A DNA stretch of 64,000 nucleotides from Frankia sp. AiPa1 (GCF_023243075.1 NZ_JALKFZ020000033.1:1-64000), one strand, 5' to 3'. Numbered from the stretch's first letter, positions 48,775-58,857 are shown. Numbers and translations are program-made. Notes: generated by a model not told the origin, from the sequence alone.

Positions 48775-49826
48775 CCGCGGCGCTGTCCGCCGCAGTGATC
48801 ACCGGCCTGGGTTCGGCCTTCCCCCACCCCTATGCCCAGCAGAGCCTGTGGGACGACTACTTCGCGCACCACTACCAGGGTGACCCGCTGGCGCGCCGGC
48901 TGTTCCTCGGCTCCGGCGTCCGCATCCGGCACAGCGTGGTCGATCCGCGGCGGGAGGACATCAGCGACTGGTCGACGGCCGCCCGGATGCGCCGGTACCT
49001 CGACGAGGCCCCGCCGCTGGGCCGCCGGGCCGCGGGCGACGCGCTGGCGGACGCCGGGATCAGCGCCGCCGAGCTGGGGCTGTTCGTCGTCGTGTCCTGC
49101 ACCGGTTACGCGACGCCCGGCCTGGACATCCAGCTCGCCCGCGAGCTGGGCATGGCGCCGTCGGTACGCCGGCTACTCATCGGCCACATGGGCTGCTACG
49201 CCGCCATTCCCGGCCTGGGAGCCGCAGCCGATTTCGTCCGGGCCCGCCGGCAGCCCGCGCTTGTGCTCTGCGTGGAACTGACATCCCTGCACGCCCAGCC
49301 CGCGGTCGCGCACCGCGATCTGGAACAGGTCGTCGCGCACGCCCTGTTCGGTGACGCCGCGACGGCAGTCGTCGTCCTCCCCGACGCCGCCCACGGCCTG
49401 GAGATCCTCGACACCACCGCCGCGACCGCGCCCGCGAGCGAGGACCTGATGACCTGGCACCTCACCGACCACGGTTTCCGGATGGGCCTGTCCCCGCGGG
49501 TACCCGACGTGCTCGCCCACCATGTCGGGGCCGCGACGGCGACGCTGCTCGCGCCGATCGCCGCGGACGTCACCGACGTCGGCGGGTGGGCAGTGCATCC
49601 CGGCGGCCCCCGCATCGTCGACGTCGTCGAGAAACGGTTGGGCCTGCGCCCCGAGCAGACCGCAGCGACCCGCCGGATCCTCGACACACGGGGCAACTGC
49701 TCGTCGGGCACGGTTCTGCTCGTCCTCGACCAGCTCCGCCGTGGCCTCGCGGCCGACGCGGTTGTCGTCGCGATGGCCTTCGGCCCCGGCCTGACACTGT
49801 GTCTCGCCCTGCTGCGCGCCCGCTGA
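48771..49826 (+). CDS. Type III polyketide synthase (chalcone/stilbene synthase family)
   Basis: 351 residues; GTG 48771 overlaps the previous stop. The catalytic triad is visible: Cys142 in GHMGCYAAIPGL, His276 in VHPGGPRIVDVVE and Asn309 in RGNCSSGTVL, with the closing FGPGLT loop. These enzymes condense malonyl-CoA onto an acyl starter to make alkylresorcinols, pyrones or naphthols. The UbiA, methyltransferase and dehydrogenase genes upstream suggest a prenylated, methylated phenolic. The product cannot be read from sequence. Confidence 0.9.
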   Translation: MTAALSAAVITGLGSAFPHPYAQQSLWDDYFAHHYQGDPLARRLFLGSGVRIRHSVVDPRREDISDWSTAARMRRYLDEAPPLGRRAAGDALADAGISAAELGLFVVVSCTGYATPGLDIQLARELGMAPSVRRLLIGHMGCYAAIPGLGAAADFVRARRQPALVLCVELTSLHAQPAVAHRDLEQVVAHALFGDAATAVVVLPDAAHGLEILDTTAATAPASEDLMTWHLTDHGFRMGLSPRVPDVLAHHVGAATATLLAPIAADVTDVGGWAVHPGGPRIVDVVEKRLGLRPEQTAATRRILDTRGNCSSGTVLLVLDQLRRGLAADAVVVAMAFGPGLTLCLALLRAR

Positions 49827-49930
49827 CCGACGCGTCCACAGCGACTGTGGCGACTGTGGACGGCGCTACGCTGGTGCGCAGGGATCACGTCTGTCGGGTC
49901 GTCTGAGGGAGGTGCGCCATCACCGCGGAG

Positions 49931-50485
49931 ATGATCGCTCCCGCCTGGATGCATCAGCAGATCACGGCGGAGCAGTACGACTCCTGGTCGGCCGAACAGT
50001 GCGCGGGCGTCGAGATCGTGGACGGGATGGTCGTCGTGAGTCCCAGCGCGTCCAAGCGGCACAACCGTCTGGTCAAGATCCTCGCGGTCGCGTTGGAGGC
50101 CGCTGCCGGGCCCGACTGGAACGCGGACTTCGACTTTGACGTCCGGCTCCAGGACGTCCCGCTGACCAATCGGCGTCCCGACGTCGTCGTGTACCGCGCG
50201 GACACGATCGACATCATGCCGGCCCGTCCCGAGCACATCCTGCTCGTCGTCGAGGTCGTCTCGCCGGGCTCGGAGACAACGGATCGGATCGTCAAGGCCG
50301 AGCAGTACGCACGAGCGGGAATCTCGTATTACTGGCGGGTTGAGCAGCCCCCCGCCGGCGTCCCGGTCGTCCATACCCACGTTCTCGACCCGGCAGCCGG
50401 GGCCTACCGCAGCGGCGAGGTCTTCACCGGCGTCATCGACGCGGTCGCGCCCTTCCCAGTCAAGATCGATATCACTCGACTGTAA
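49931..50485 (+). CDS. Uma2 (DUF820) family nuclease-fold protein
   Basis: 184 residues; ATG 49931. ITAEQYDSWSAEQCAGVEIVDG, then VSPSASKRHNRLVKILAVAL, RRPDVVVYRAD (Asp) and LLVVEVVSPGSETTDRIVKAEQYARAGI (Glu...Lys) give the Uma2 PD-(D/E)xK pattern. It closes with YYWRVEQ. The biological role of Uma2 proteins is uncertain despite their abundance in actinobacteria and cyanobacteria. It is a solo gene after the polyketide operon. Confidence 0.85.
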   Translation: MIAPAWMHQQITAEQYDSWSAEQCAGVEIVDGMVVVSPSASKRHNRLVKILAVALEAAAGPDWNADFDFDVRLQDVPLTNRRPDVVVYRADTIDIMPARPEHILLVVEVVSPGSETTDRIVKAEQYARAGISYYWRVEQPPAGVPVVHTHVLDPAAGAYRSGEVFTGVIDAVAPFPVKIDITRL

Positions 50486-50765
50486 CGACTCCGCCAGATG
50501 GTCTCGGGCCGGCCAGCGGCATCCCACGCGATGGTGCCGGTAACCGGCGGTGTACGGCAGGACATAGAACCTTTCTCTGGGTTCGGGGCATCCCCGACAC
50601 CCATCGGTGGGCAGAGATGCTCTTGGTCATCCGGCCGACGTCGCGGAGCGGCAGTCAGTACCGAGATTGACGACAAAACGATGACCTGACAGTGTTGCCG
50701 GGCAGTTGTCGCCCACGAGATGTTCGATGCGGGCCCACGTGATTTCAGGCGAGGAGGAGTGCAAC

Positions 50766-50918
50766 GTGCCCACGACGCGTCGCTCCACCGTCAGCACGCC
50801 CAGCCACCCATCGCTGATCGCGTTCTCTCGCCGTCACATCGACCTGCAGCGAGTCACCACCTGTCTGTGTCGTAGCTACGAGATCGTTTCCGGTCCCACC
50901 CGGTTGCCCGCCGCCTGA
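50766..50918 (+). CDS. Actinobacterial Cys-containing leader peptide
   Basis: GTG 50766 is seven bases after a GAGGAGG site; 50 residues. The core RRHIDLQRVTTCLCRS matches the family of actinobacterial putative leader peptides (HIDLxRVxxxLCR). Those precede sulfur, cysteine or peptide transport genes and probably act by ribosome attenuation. Here a further 14 residues follow, longer than usual. The transporter operon starts 326 bp downstream. Attenuation is inferred from the family and position. Confidence 0.7.
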   Translation: MPTTRRSTVSTPSHPSLIAFSRRHIDLQRVTTCLCRSYEIVSGPTRLPAA

Positions 50919-51244
50919 GCTGACGCGGCTCGCGTCCGCGAGCCGCGGCTGGACGACTGAGGTGCCCGCCAACGGGACCGGCCTCGGCGCCCCATCCGGT
51001 GGCCAGCAAGCGGCCAGCCGCCAGCTCGCCCGCTACTGGCGCGCCGGCTCGCGCAGTGGCTGCTTCGTCGCTAGCTGTCCTGTTCCGCCACCTGTCTGCC
51101 ACCTGCCGCGACGGCGGGTGGCCGTCCTGCGCCGGGCTGACCGGCCGTCAGCGAGACCGCCGCGGGCCACGACGCCCGTCCGGTCGGGGCTCCGAAGGAC
51201 GACCGCCCCCCGATGGCCCAGATTCCAAGGAGAAGAAGACCTCC
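50919..51244. promoter_or_regulatory. Leader region between the leader peptide and the transporter
   Basis: No gene. GC-rich, with several complementary CCGGC/GCCGG-type runs able to form alternative stems. If the leader peptide works by attenuation, the switch should lie here. I could not fix exact stems by eye. Confidence 0.35.
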
Positions 51245-52876
51245 GTGCATCGATCCAGACAGTCCGCATCCACCCGGTGGGCCGTTGTGGCCGTGGCCGT
51301 GCTTGCCGTCGGCTCGACGTTGCTGAGCGCCTGTGGTTCCGGCGGCTCGTCCGACGATGGCACGCCCGCGGGGGCCGCCCCGAAGTCGGGCGGCACGTTG
51401 ACCTTCGCGGTCGGCTCGGACGTGGGCTGCGTCGACCCGCAACAGGTCGGCAGCAACGACACCGTCTACTCGACCCGCCAGATCGTCGACTCGCTGACGG
51501 ATCAGGACCCCACCACCGGCAAGATCGTGCCCTGGCTGGCGCAGAGCTGGCAGATCAGCCCGGATGCGAAGGCGTTCACTTTCCACCTCAAGCCCGGTGT
51601 CACGTTCAGCGACGGTACGCCGCTGACCGCGCAGGTCGTCAAGGACAACTTCGAGGTGATCCCCAAGCTGGGCACCCTGGCCCAGCTGGGCGCCGGCTAT
51701 CTGGCGGGCTATGCCGGCAGCAAGGCGATCGATGACCGGACGATCGAGGTCGACTTCCAGCAGTCGAACGCCCAGTTCCTGCAGGCCACCTCGACGTTCT
51801 CGCTCGGCATCGTGTCCGCGGCGAGCGTGAGGAAGACCCCGCAGGCGCGCTGCCGCGACGGGGTGATCGGCTCCGGGCCGTTCGTGCTGTCAAAGTACGT
51901 GCCCAGTCAGTCCATCTCGCTGAAGAAGCGCACCGGCTACACCTGGGGCTCCTCGCTGTTCTCCAAGTCCGGTGACGCCTACCTCGACGCGCTCGAGTTC
52001 AAGGTGGTGCCGGAGGCCGGCGTGCGGACCTCCAGCCTGCAGACCGGCCAGGTCGACGCGATCGGCGCCGTGGCTCAGGCGGACGAGTCGTCGCTGCGGG
52101 CAAGCGGCGTGCAGTTGGCGGCTCGGGCCAACCCGGGTGTGCCCTTCGGGCTGAGCTTCAACAACGCCAAGGCACCCTTCAGCGACCCGAACGTGCGCAA
52201 GGCGATCGGTCTGGCGATCAACCGGCAGCAGATCGTCGACACCGTGTTCCCGACCGGGACCAAGCCGGCGACCAGCGTCCTCGCGCGCACCACGCCGGGT
52301 TATGTCGACCTGAGTTCCACCCTCGCCTTCGACAAGGCGAAGGCCGGCTCGCTGCTCGACGCGGCGGGTTGGAAGCTTGGCGCGGACGGGATCCGGCAGA
52401 AGAACGGCACCCCGCTGGCCGTGACGATCACCTGGTTCACCAACGCCGCCACCAACCAGCCGGCGTTGGAGCTGATCCAGCAGCAGCTCAAGGCCGTCGG
52501 CATCAAGATCGATCTGAAGCAGCTCCAGATCGCGCAGATCGCCCAGGTCCTGACCGGTGGCGGATTCGAGGTGCTGTGGGGCAACGTGACCCGGGCCGAC
52601 CCGGACATCCTGCGCAGCCAGTTCTCCACCAAGGGCCTCAACGCGTACAAGATCCCGGCTACCGGGCTGGACACGGTGCTCGTCCAGCAGGCCGCGGAGC
52701 CCGATGCGACGAAGCGCGCGGCACTCGTCGCGCAGGCCCAGCGGCTGATCGTCAACAACGCCTATGTCGTCCCGGTCGTCGAACTCGAGACCGAGCTCGG
52801 GGTGGGCAAGAACGTCCATGATCTGAGGTTCGAGGCGTCCAGCCGCATCCAGCTGCACGACACCTGGAAGAACTGA
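51245..52876 (+). CDS. ABC peptide/nickel-type substrate-binding lipoprotein
   Basis: GTG 51245 with AAGGAG upstream; 543 residues. The signal peptide ends in LLSAC, with lipid-anchored Cys30. The SBP family 5 signature is present: SGGTLTFAVGSD, LTDQDPTTGKIVPWLAQSW, FHLKPGVTFSDGTPLTAQVV, and PNVRKAIGLAINRQQIVDTV-like sequence. It captures oligopeptides or similar ligands outside the cell for the permeases and ATPases encoded next. The linked Cys-type leader peptide hints at a sulfur-containing ligand (inference). Confidence 0.88.
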   Translation: MHRSRQSASTRWAVVAVAVLAVGSTLLSACGSGGSSDDGTPAGAAPKSGGTLTFAVGSDVGCVDPQQVGSNDTVYSTRQIVDSLTDQDPTTGKIVPWLAQSWQISPDAKAFTFHLKPGVTFSDGTPLTAQVVKDNFEVIPKLGTLAQLGAGYLAGYAGSKAIDDRTIEVDFQQSNAQFLQATSTFSLGIVSAASVRKTPQARCRDGVIGSGPFVLSKYVPSQSISLKKRTGYTWGSSLFSKSGDAYLDALEFKVVPEAGVRTSSLQTGQVDAIGAVAQADESSLRASGVQLAARANPGVPFGLSFNNAKAPFSDPNVRKAIGLAINRQQIVDTVFPTGTKPATSVLARTTPGYVDLSSTLAFDKAKAGSLLDAAGWKLGADGIRQKNGTPLAVTITWFTNAATNQPALELIQQQLKAVGIKIDLKQLQIAQIAQVLTGGGFEVLWGNVTRADPDILRSQFSTKGLNAYKIPATGLDTVLVQQAAEPDATKRAALVAQAQRLIVNNAYVVPVVELETELGVGKNVHDLRFEASSRIQLHDTWKN

Positions 52877-53017
52877 CCGACGTGAGCACGGGCCAGCCGG
52901 CGACCACATCAGCCGCCGGCTTGGCCCCGGCTGGCCCCGGCGGGTCTGCGGACTTGCCGGGGCCAGCCATGCGGAGCGGAACAGCAACGGAACAGACGAT
53001 GGGAGACGGCGGAGACG

Positions 53018-54061
53018 ATGTGGCGTTACGTACTTCGCCGTCTCGCCCAGGCGGTCGGCGTGTTGTGGGCGGCTTACACGGTGACGTTCCTGGTCCTTGA
53101 TTTCCTGCCGGGCGACCCGGTCTCGGCGATGGCCGGTGCCGGGATGGACTCGCAGGGGATCGACCCCGCGCAGATCGAGAAGCTGCGCCATCAGTACGGC
53201 TTCGACCAGCCGGTCCTGGTGCAGTACTTCCACTACCTGACCAAAGCGCTGCGCGGCGACTTCGGCACCTCGGTGTCCACCAACCGGTCCGTCAGCTCGG
53301 TGCTGCTCGACGCGCTGCCGCCGACGCTGGCGCTGACCGGGCTGGGCCTCACCATCGGTGTCCTCACCGGCGGCCTGCTCGCGTTCGCCGCGACCTACAC
53401 GAACCACCGGTGGCTGCGCCAGGGCCTGCTGTCACTGCCGTCGCTTGGTGTCTCGGTACCGGGGTTCTGGATCGGGCTGATGCTCGTCCAGCTTTTCTCG
53501 TTCCGCATCCGGTTGTTTCCCGCCTTCGGCAACGATGGGCTGCGCGGCCTGATCCTGCCGGCCGTCACCATGGCGGTGCTGCCTGGCGCGATGGTCGCGC
53601 AGATCCTCGCCCGCAGCCTGCTCACCGCCCTCGCTGAGCCGTACACCCAGACCGCGCAGGCCAAGGGTGCGGGGCGCCTGCGGGTCCACCTGCGGCACGC
53701 GTTGCGCAACGCGCTGCTCCCGACGCTGACGATCATCGGTGTGCTCACCGGCCAGCTGATGGCGAACGCGGTCGTCATCGAGACCGTGTTCTCCCGTAAC
53801 GGCCTGGGCCGGATCACCGCGGCCGCCGTCAACGTGCAGGACATCCCGGTCGTGCAGGGCGTCGTCGTCTTCGGCACGTTCGTGTTCGTGACCGTCAACC
53901 TGGTCATCGACCTCGTCTATCCGCTCCTGGACCCCAGGATCGCGGTGGGTTCGGCCAGACGCGGCCCCGCCCGCCCCAGGGGCACCCCGAGCGACCCGAC
54001 ACTGGGTGGCGGCCTGGCGACCTCGACCGTCGTCGGGTCAACGGCAGGGAGCAGCCGGTGA
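53018..54061 (+). CDS. ABC transporter permease (DppB-type)
   Basis: 347 residues; ATG 53018. MWRYVLRRLAQAVGVLWAAY opens the first membrane helix, then the periplasmic loop LRHQYGFDQPVLVQYFHYL and five further helices follow. The EAA loop (YTQTAQAKGAGRLRVHLRHA) contacts the ATPase. The basic C-terminal 40 residues are an unusual tail. It is translationally coupled (GTGA) to the second permease. Confidence 0.88.
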   Translation: MWRYVLRRLAQAVGVLWAAYTVTFLVLDFLPGDPVSAMAGAGMDSQGIDPAQIEKLRHQYGFDQPVLVQYFHYLTKALRGDFGTSVSTNRSVSSVLLDALPPTLALTGLGLTIGVLTGGLLAFAATYTNHRWLRQGLLSLPSLGVSVPGFWIGLMLVQLFSFRIRLFPAFGNDGLRGLILPAVTMAVLPGAMVAQILARSLLTALAEPYTQTAQAKGAGRLRVHLRHALRNALLPTLTIIGVLTGQLMANAVVIETVFSRNGLGRITAAAVNVQDIPVVQGVVVFGTFVFVTVNLVIDLVYPLLDPRIAVGSARRGPARPRGTPSDPTLGGGLATSTVVGSTAGSSR

Positions 54062-55095
54062 CGCGGCCCCCCGCCGCCGGCCAGTCCGCCGCCGGCCAAG
54101 CCGCCACCGACCCCGCCGCCACCGACCCGGCTGTCGTCGCGTCCGCGTCAGTGCCCGCGACGCAGGTGCCCACGCCCGCGCTGGGCTCCGACGACACCGC
54201 GGAGCCCTCCGCGGCGAGGGACGCGCAGGATGGCGGGGCGCGGCCGCCGGCCTCGCGGCAGCGACTCCACCTGCCTCGGCTCGGACGGTTCTTCCTGCAT
54301 CGGCCGGGCCTGGTGCTCTCGGTGATCGTGGTGGTAGTGGTCGGCCTGGCTGCGTTCTGGCCGGCGCTGTACACCTCCCGGGACCCCCTGCAGGGAATCC
54401 CGAGCAACCGGTTCGCGGGACCCAGCGGCCAGCACTGGTTCGGGACCGACGAGCTGGGCCGCGACCTGTTCGCCCGGGTCGTGCACGGCGCGGCGCTGTC
54501 GCTGAAGGCGACCATCATCGCGGTGGCGGTCGCGTTCGTCGTCGGTGGCACGCTCGGCCTCATCGCCGGTTTCGTCGGCCGCTGGGTGGAAGACGTCATC
54601 ATGCGGGTCGTCGACGTGATGCTGTCGATTCCCGGGCTGTTCATGTCGCTCGCACTGGTCACCGCATTTGGCTATGGCACGGTGAAGGTGGCCGTCGCGG
54701 TCGGGATCGCACAGGTCGCCAGTTTCGCCCGGGTCATGCGTTCCGAGGTGCTCAAGGTGCGCCAGGCAACCTATGTCGAGGCATCCCGCTCGATCGGCGC
54801 TCGCTGGTACAGCGTGCTCGGCCGGCACGTCCTGCCGAACGCGCTGGGGCCGGTGCTCGTGCTCGCGACACTCGACTTCGGGGTGTCGGTCCTGGCGGTG
54901 TCGTCGCTGAGCTTCCTGGGCTACGGCGCCGCGCCGCCGGCGCCGGAATGGGGCACGTTGATCTCCAGCGGACGGAACTATCTGGCCAATGCCTGGTGGC
55001 TGACGACCCTGCCCGGCCTGACCGTGGTCGCGACCGTGCTCTCGACGAACCGGATTGCCCGGGCCTTGGACGGCGAATGGGCGACCCAACGATGA
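54058..55095 (+). CDS. ABC transporter permease (DppC-type)
   Basis: 345 residues from GTG 54058. A Pro/Ala-rich cytoplasmic extension of about 75 residues precedes the usual first helix (LVLSVIVVVVVGLAAFWPAL). The loop HWFGTDELGRDLFARVVHGA is the DppC hallmark. The EAA motif lies in YVEASRSIGARWYSVLGRHV. The long N-terminal tail is longer than in typical DppC and may be low-complexity filler. Confidence 0.88.
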   Translation: MTRPPAAGQSAAGQAATDPAATDPAVVASASVPATQVPTPALGSDDTAEPSAARDAQDGGARPPASRQRLHLPRLGRFFLHRPGLVLSVIVVVVVGLAAFWPALYTSRDPLQGIPSNRFAGPSGQHWFGTDELGRDLFARVVHGAALSLKATIIAVAVAFVVGGTLGLIAGFVGRWVEDVIMRVVDVMLSIPGLFMSLALVTAFGYGTVKVAVAVGIAQVASFARVMRSEVLKVRQATYVEASRSIGARWYSVLGRHVLPNALGPVLVLATLDFGVSVLAVSSLSFLGYGAAPPAPEWGTLISSGRNYLANAWWLTTLPGLTVVATVLSTNRIARALDGEWATQR

Positions 55096-56903
55096 CCGTC
55101 GACCAGAAGAACGACCAGGAAAACGATCCCCTGCTCGCGATCCGTGGACTGTCCGTGTCCTATCCGGGCCGGCCCGGACCGGTTCTGGCCGTCCGCGGCC
55201 TCGACCTCGACATCCATTCCGGGGAGATTGTCGCGCTGGTCGGCGAGTCCGGCTCTGGGAAGAGCACGACGGCGCACGCTGTCATCGGTCTGCTCCCACC
55301 CGGCGGCCGGATCGACGCCGGGAGCATCCAGTTCGGCGCCCACGACCTGGCCCGGCTTTCTCACCGCGAGCTGCGCGTCATTCGCGGCGCCGGTATCGGG
55401 CTCGTCCCGCAGGACCCGGCGGTCTCGCTGAACCCGGTGCAGCGGATCGGGGACCAGGTCGCGGAGGTGCTGCGGATCCATCGGCTCGCCGGCCGCGGGG
55501 AGGCCGCCGCGGCGGCGGTGGACCTGCTCGAGCGGGCGGGCCTGCCGGAACCGCGGACCCGGGCCCGGCAATATCCGCATGAGCTGTCCGGCGGCATGCG
55601 GCAGCGGGCGCTCATCGCCATCGCGATCGCCGCGAAACCCCGGCTGATCATCGCGGACGAGCCGACGAGCGCACTGGACGTCACCGTGCAGCGGCTCATC
55701 CTCGACCATCTCGACCAGCTGACAGCCGAGCTCGGCACCGCCGTCCTGCTCGTCACCCACGACCTCGGCGTCGCCGCCGACCGTGCCCAGCGGATCGCGG
55801 TGATGTCGCGCGGCAGGATCGTCGAGACCGGCCCGACGGCCCGGATCCTCGACGACCCTCGCGACCCGTACACGCGCAGCCTGCTGCGGGCCGCCCCCAG
55901 CCTGTCCGCGACCCGCGACCTGCGTCCTGTCGTGTCCGCGCGACCGGCGGCTGCGCTCACGAAGACGGTGCCATCCGCCGATTCGGACGCCGGCAAGAAC
56001 GGTGCCCAGCACGGCAGCCGGGACGGAGGCCAGGAGGCCGCTGCCCTGACACCCGCGGCGCCGGCGGGCACGAACGGGGCGCGACCGCTGGTCGTCGCGG
56101 ACAACCTGGTCAAGGATTTCCCCCTGCCCCGCACTGCGGGCGGTGCGCGGACGCTGCGCGCCGTCGACGAGGTGAGCTTCACCATCAGCCCCGGCGAGAC
56201 GCTGGCGCTGGTCGGCGAGTCCGGCTCCGGGAAGTCGACGACGGCCCGGCTCGTGCTGCGGCTGGCCGATCCGACCGGCGGGCGGATCCTCTTCGATGGC
56301 GACGACGTGACCCGTGCCGGTGGCGGTCGGCTGCGGGCGCTGCGGCGGCGAGCTCAGCTGATCTACCAGAACCCCTATGCCTCGCTCGACCCAAGATTCA
56401 CCATCGACGAGGTGATCACTGAACCGCTACGGGTGTTCCATGTCGGTGACCGGGCGTCGCGCGCCGCCCGCGCCCGTGACCTGCTCGACCGGGTCGCGCT
56501 ACCCGCGTCGGTGCTCGAGCGCCGCCCGGCGGAGCTCTCCGGCGGCCAGCGGCAGCGGGTCGCGATCGCCCGGGCCCTGGCGCTCGCCCCCGAACTGGTC
56601 GTCTGCGACGAGCCGGTCTCGGCCCTGGACGTCTCGGTGCAGGCCCAGGTGCTCGAGCTGCTCGGCGAGCTGCAATCCGACACCGGCGTCGCCTACCTGT
56701 TCATCTCGCACGACCTGTCCGTCGTCCGCCAGATCGCTCACCGGGTCGCGGTGATGCGGTCCGGCCGGGTCGTCGAGACCGGTACCACCACGGAGCTGTT
56801 CGCCCATCCCGAGCACGAGTACACCCGCACGTTGCTCGATGCCATTCCCGGTACGGCCTACGCCCACCATGCGACGCCCGCCCCCGCCCCAGGGCCGGCG
56901 TAA
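55092..56903 (+). CDS. Fused DppD-DppF ABC ATPase
   Basis: 603 residues; ATG 55092 overlaps the permease stop. There are two complete ATP-binding cassettes in one chain. The first has Walker [10 protein letters not shown], signature LSGGMRQR and Walker [13 protein letters not shown]. The second has [17 protein letters not shown] and [12 protein letters not shown]. An Ala/Gly-rich linker of about 60 residues joins them. Both halves look catalytically intact. It powers import through the two permeases. Confidence 0.9.
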   Translation: MTVDQKNDQENDPLLAIRGLSVSYPGRPGPVLAVRGLDLDIHSGEIVALVGESGSGKSTTAHAVIGLLPPGGRIDAGSIQFGAHDLARLSHRELRVIRGAGIGLVPQDPAVSLNPVQRIGDQVAEVLRIHRLAGRGEAAAAAVDLLERAGLPEPRTRARQYPHELSGGMRQRALIAIAIAAKPRLIIADEPTSALDVTVQRLILDHLDQLTAELGTAVLLVTHDLGVAADRAQRIAVMSRGRIVETGPTARILDDPRDPYTRSLLRAAPSLSATRDLRPVVSARPAAALTKTVPSADSDAGKNGAQHGSRDGGQEAAALTPAAPAGTNGARPLVVADNLVKDFPLPRTAGGARTLRAVDEVSFTISPGETLALVGESGSGKSTTARLVLRLADPTGGRILFDGDDVTRAGGGRLRALRRRAQLIYQNPYASLDPRFTIDEVITEPLRVFHVGDRASRAARARDLLDRVALPASVLERRPAELSGGQRQRVAIARALALAPELVVCDEPVSALDVSVQAQVLELLGELQSDTGVAYLFISHDLSVVRQIAHRVAVMRSGRVVETGTTTELFAHPEHEYTRTLLDAIPGTAYAHHATPAPAPGPA

Positions 56904-57118
56904 GCGCGGCATTTTGTGTGGACCCTGCGGTGGCCGGCGGAGCTTCTCTGGTCGCGCAGGAAGTCCAGCGCCGGCCTGATCTGCTGCAAAGGGACGTGCG
57001 CCTGACGGAACGCGGCGAGGACCAGGCGCATCGTGGCGGGGAAGTATGCGGCTACGATCAGCAGGCCGGCGGGGTGGCTGCCTGGCTGGCGGAGCCGGCG
57101 TTTGAGGGCGGTGCGCAT
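56858..57118 (-). pseudogene. Fragment resembling a small helical regulator
   Basis: In this frame VAAYFPATMRLVLAAFRQAH, then LQQIRPALDFLRDQ resembles part of a MerR/DUF433-like N-terminal helix bundle. The remainder runs antisense to the end of the ATPase gene and has no family character. It is most likely a remnant. Confidence 0.3.
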
Positions 57119-57206
57119 CCGGCTCGTCCTGCGGGTTTGGAGCGAGACCGGGCCCGCGGGACGATCACGGGCCCGGTCGGTTCGCGGCTCGCGGCTCGCG
57201 GAGAGA

Positions 57207-58046
57207 TCAGCTGCCGATCGGAGTGGACCAGCCGAGGTACGGGTTGGTCAGGAAACCGACGACGGGGTACTGCCGGACGGCGAGACGCTGCCCGACGAAG
57301 CCGTAGGTGCCGACCGCCTGCCCCCCGCCAATACTAACGGCGACGTGTCCGGCCGAGCCACCGCCATAGAACACGAGAGCGCCGGCGGGCGGCGTCCCAC
57401 CGGTGTGCAGGCGGCCGTGGTCACGCTGCCAGGCAAAGTCGGCGAGTGCGGTCGGGAATCGGAACGTGAAGTTTTCGGCCTGTTCGACGAACTGCTCGCA
57501 CCAGCCGGACCAGGCATGGTGGTAGTGGTCGCTCCAGGTGGGATCGGGTGAGTTCTTCTCCGCCAGCGCCCAGGCGACGGCCAGCCGCATTTGCGGGGTA
57601 GCTGCCGTGCTGGTGCTGGTGCTGGTGGCGGTGGGGGGCGTGGGCTGCGCGGCACCGCAGGTGGGCTCGCCTGGCAGAAACTGCTGGTTGGGGCCGCCGG
57701 CACCGGGTGTGTCAGTCCAGTAATCGGCGAGGTAGCCGACGACCGGCGAGGTGATGTGGTGCCAGACGGGGTTGCCGTTCCCGACCGCGCGGGCGCGGAC
57801 CGCGCAGTCCGCGGTCCAGCCGGTGCCGTCCGGCAGGGTCCGCACGACCTGGGCGTTCGGATCGGTCGCGTTGACCCGGACGGTCAGGCCCACCCGGGTG
57901 TTGAGCACATGGTAGGTGGGCGAGGTGTAGGCCAGCGCGGGACTCGCGGCCAGGACCAGGGTGGCGGCGGCGGACGCCAACACGGCGGTGAGCGCCGCGG
58001 GCACCCGCGCACCACCGCGCGGCCGGGACAATCGGATTCTTCGCAT
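57207..58046 (-). CDS. Secreted CHAP/NlpC-like amidase
   Basis: 279 residues; ATG 58046 begins a Tat-like or Sec signal (basic RRIRLSRPRGG, then a hydrophobic stretch to ASPALA). An N-terminal SH3-like segment (LNTRVGLTVRVNATD) is followed by a Thr/Ser linker. The catalytic part has WCEQFVEQAENF (Cys) and GALVFYGGGSAGHVAVSIGGG (His). It probably cleaves peptidoglycan peptides or is a secreted protease-like enzyme. It is alone on the minus strand. Confidence 0.75.
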   Translation of the reverse strand: MRRIRLSRPRGGARVPAALTAVLASAAATLVLAASPALAYTSPTYHVLNTRVGLTVRVNATDPNAQVVRTLPDGTGWTADCAVRARAVGNGNPVWHHITSPVVGYLADYWTDTPGAGGPNQQFLPGEPTCGAAQPTPPTATSTSTSTAATPQMRLAVAWALAEKNSPDPTWSDHYHHAWSGWCEQFVEQAENFTFRFPTALADFAWQRDHGRLHTGGTPPAGALVFYGGGSAGHVAVSIGGGQAVGTYGFVGQRLAVRQYPVVGFLTNPYLGWSTPIGS

Positions 58047-58135
58047 GAGCAGCTCCACACGCCGGTCAGGGAAAACGGAACGAAGCGCAGAAAAAGCAGG
58101 GCACAGGCAGGACACGTGAAATGGCAGGACGCAGG

Positions 58136-58534
58136 TCAGCCGTAGACGAGGACGGCGGCCGACCTTGCCTCGGCCAGGACATCCTCGAATTCCTTTCCCG
58201 AGGTGGGATCGATGCCCAGCATCGTGGTCCCCTGCGGCCCCTCGATATGGATCTGGTCCTGGAAAGCGGTTACTCGAAGAATGTCGGTCAGAGGCCAGGA
58301 GATCACTTGCGGCCGGGGAGCGACGAACAGCAGGCGCCGGCTGGTCAGGACCAGGCACGAGTTCAGCGGCAGGCTCTCCATGACGCGGACGGCCACCGCC
58401 CGGACCGCCAGCACCGGCTCGGTCGCGGGCAGGTGCTCGTCCAGGAAGGTCAGCGATTGCTGGCCGGACGTCCAGAGAGATCGCCGATCGCTCTCCGGAG
58501 CCGCAGCCATCGCCACGTCGATGTCATGTCGCAC
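58136..58534 (-). CDS. PH-domain-like protein
   Basis: 132 residues. LVLTSRRLLFVAPRPQVISW followed by LTDILRVTAF and QIHIEGPQGTTMLGI follows the strand pattern of bacterial PH (YokE/GRAM-like) domains. An N-terminal helical region contains HLPATEPVLAV. No membrane helix is present. The function of such cytosolic PH-like proteins is not known. Confidence 0.7.
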   Translation of the reverse strand: MRHDIDVAMAAAPESDRRSLWTSGQQSLTFLDEHLPATEPVLAVRAVAVRVMESLPLNSCLVLTSRRLLFVAPRPQVISWPLTDILRVTAFQDQIHIEGPQGTTMLGIDPTSGKEFEDVLAEARSAAVLVYG

Positions 58535-58857
58535 GACAAAAGGCCCCCATGCTGTCGTCCGACAGGATTCCGTCGACCTGGACGGACGACATCACCCAGG
58601 TCGGACGGCGGGGTTTCCGATCGGCCGCGTGCGACGATCTCCAGCCACCTGACGCCAGATATGGCCAGTCAGTGCCAACACCTGCCAGCCACCGCCAGTC
58701 ACTGCCTCAGACGGACGTCTAAGTCAGGTGGTGTGAAGGCGGGGCGCCCCCGAACGCCCCGCCGAGAACCAGTCTGGCCGCGGTTGGCACGGCCGGAACC
58801 CGGAATATCCCGGGGTAGACTCCGTCGTCGGGATGGCAGGCTCGGGGGAGGTCAGCT
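58535..58857. other. Non-coding spacer
   Basis: Contains imperfect tandem GCCAGTCA/GCCAGCCA units around 58660-58705. No gene is supported. It should hold divergent promoters for the PH-like gene and the sensor kinase. Confidence 0.35.

Noticed and set aside
54006..55091. Open frame upstream of the fused ATPase.
   Set aside because: It is a shadow of the second permease; the real ATPase begins at ATG 55092 with the GTGA/ATGA-coupled operon.
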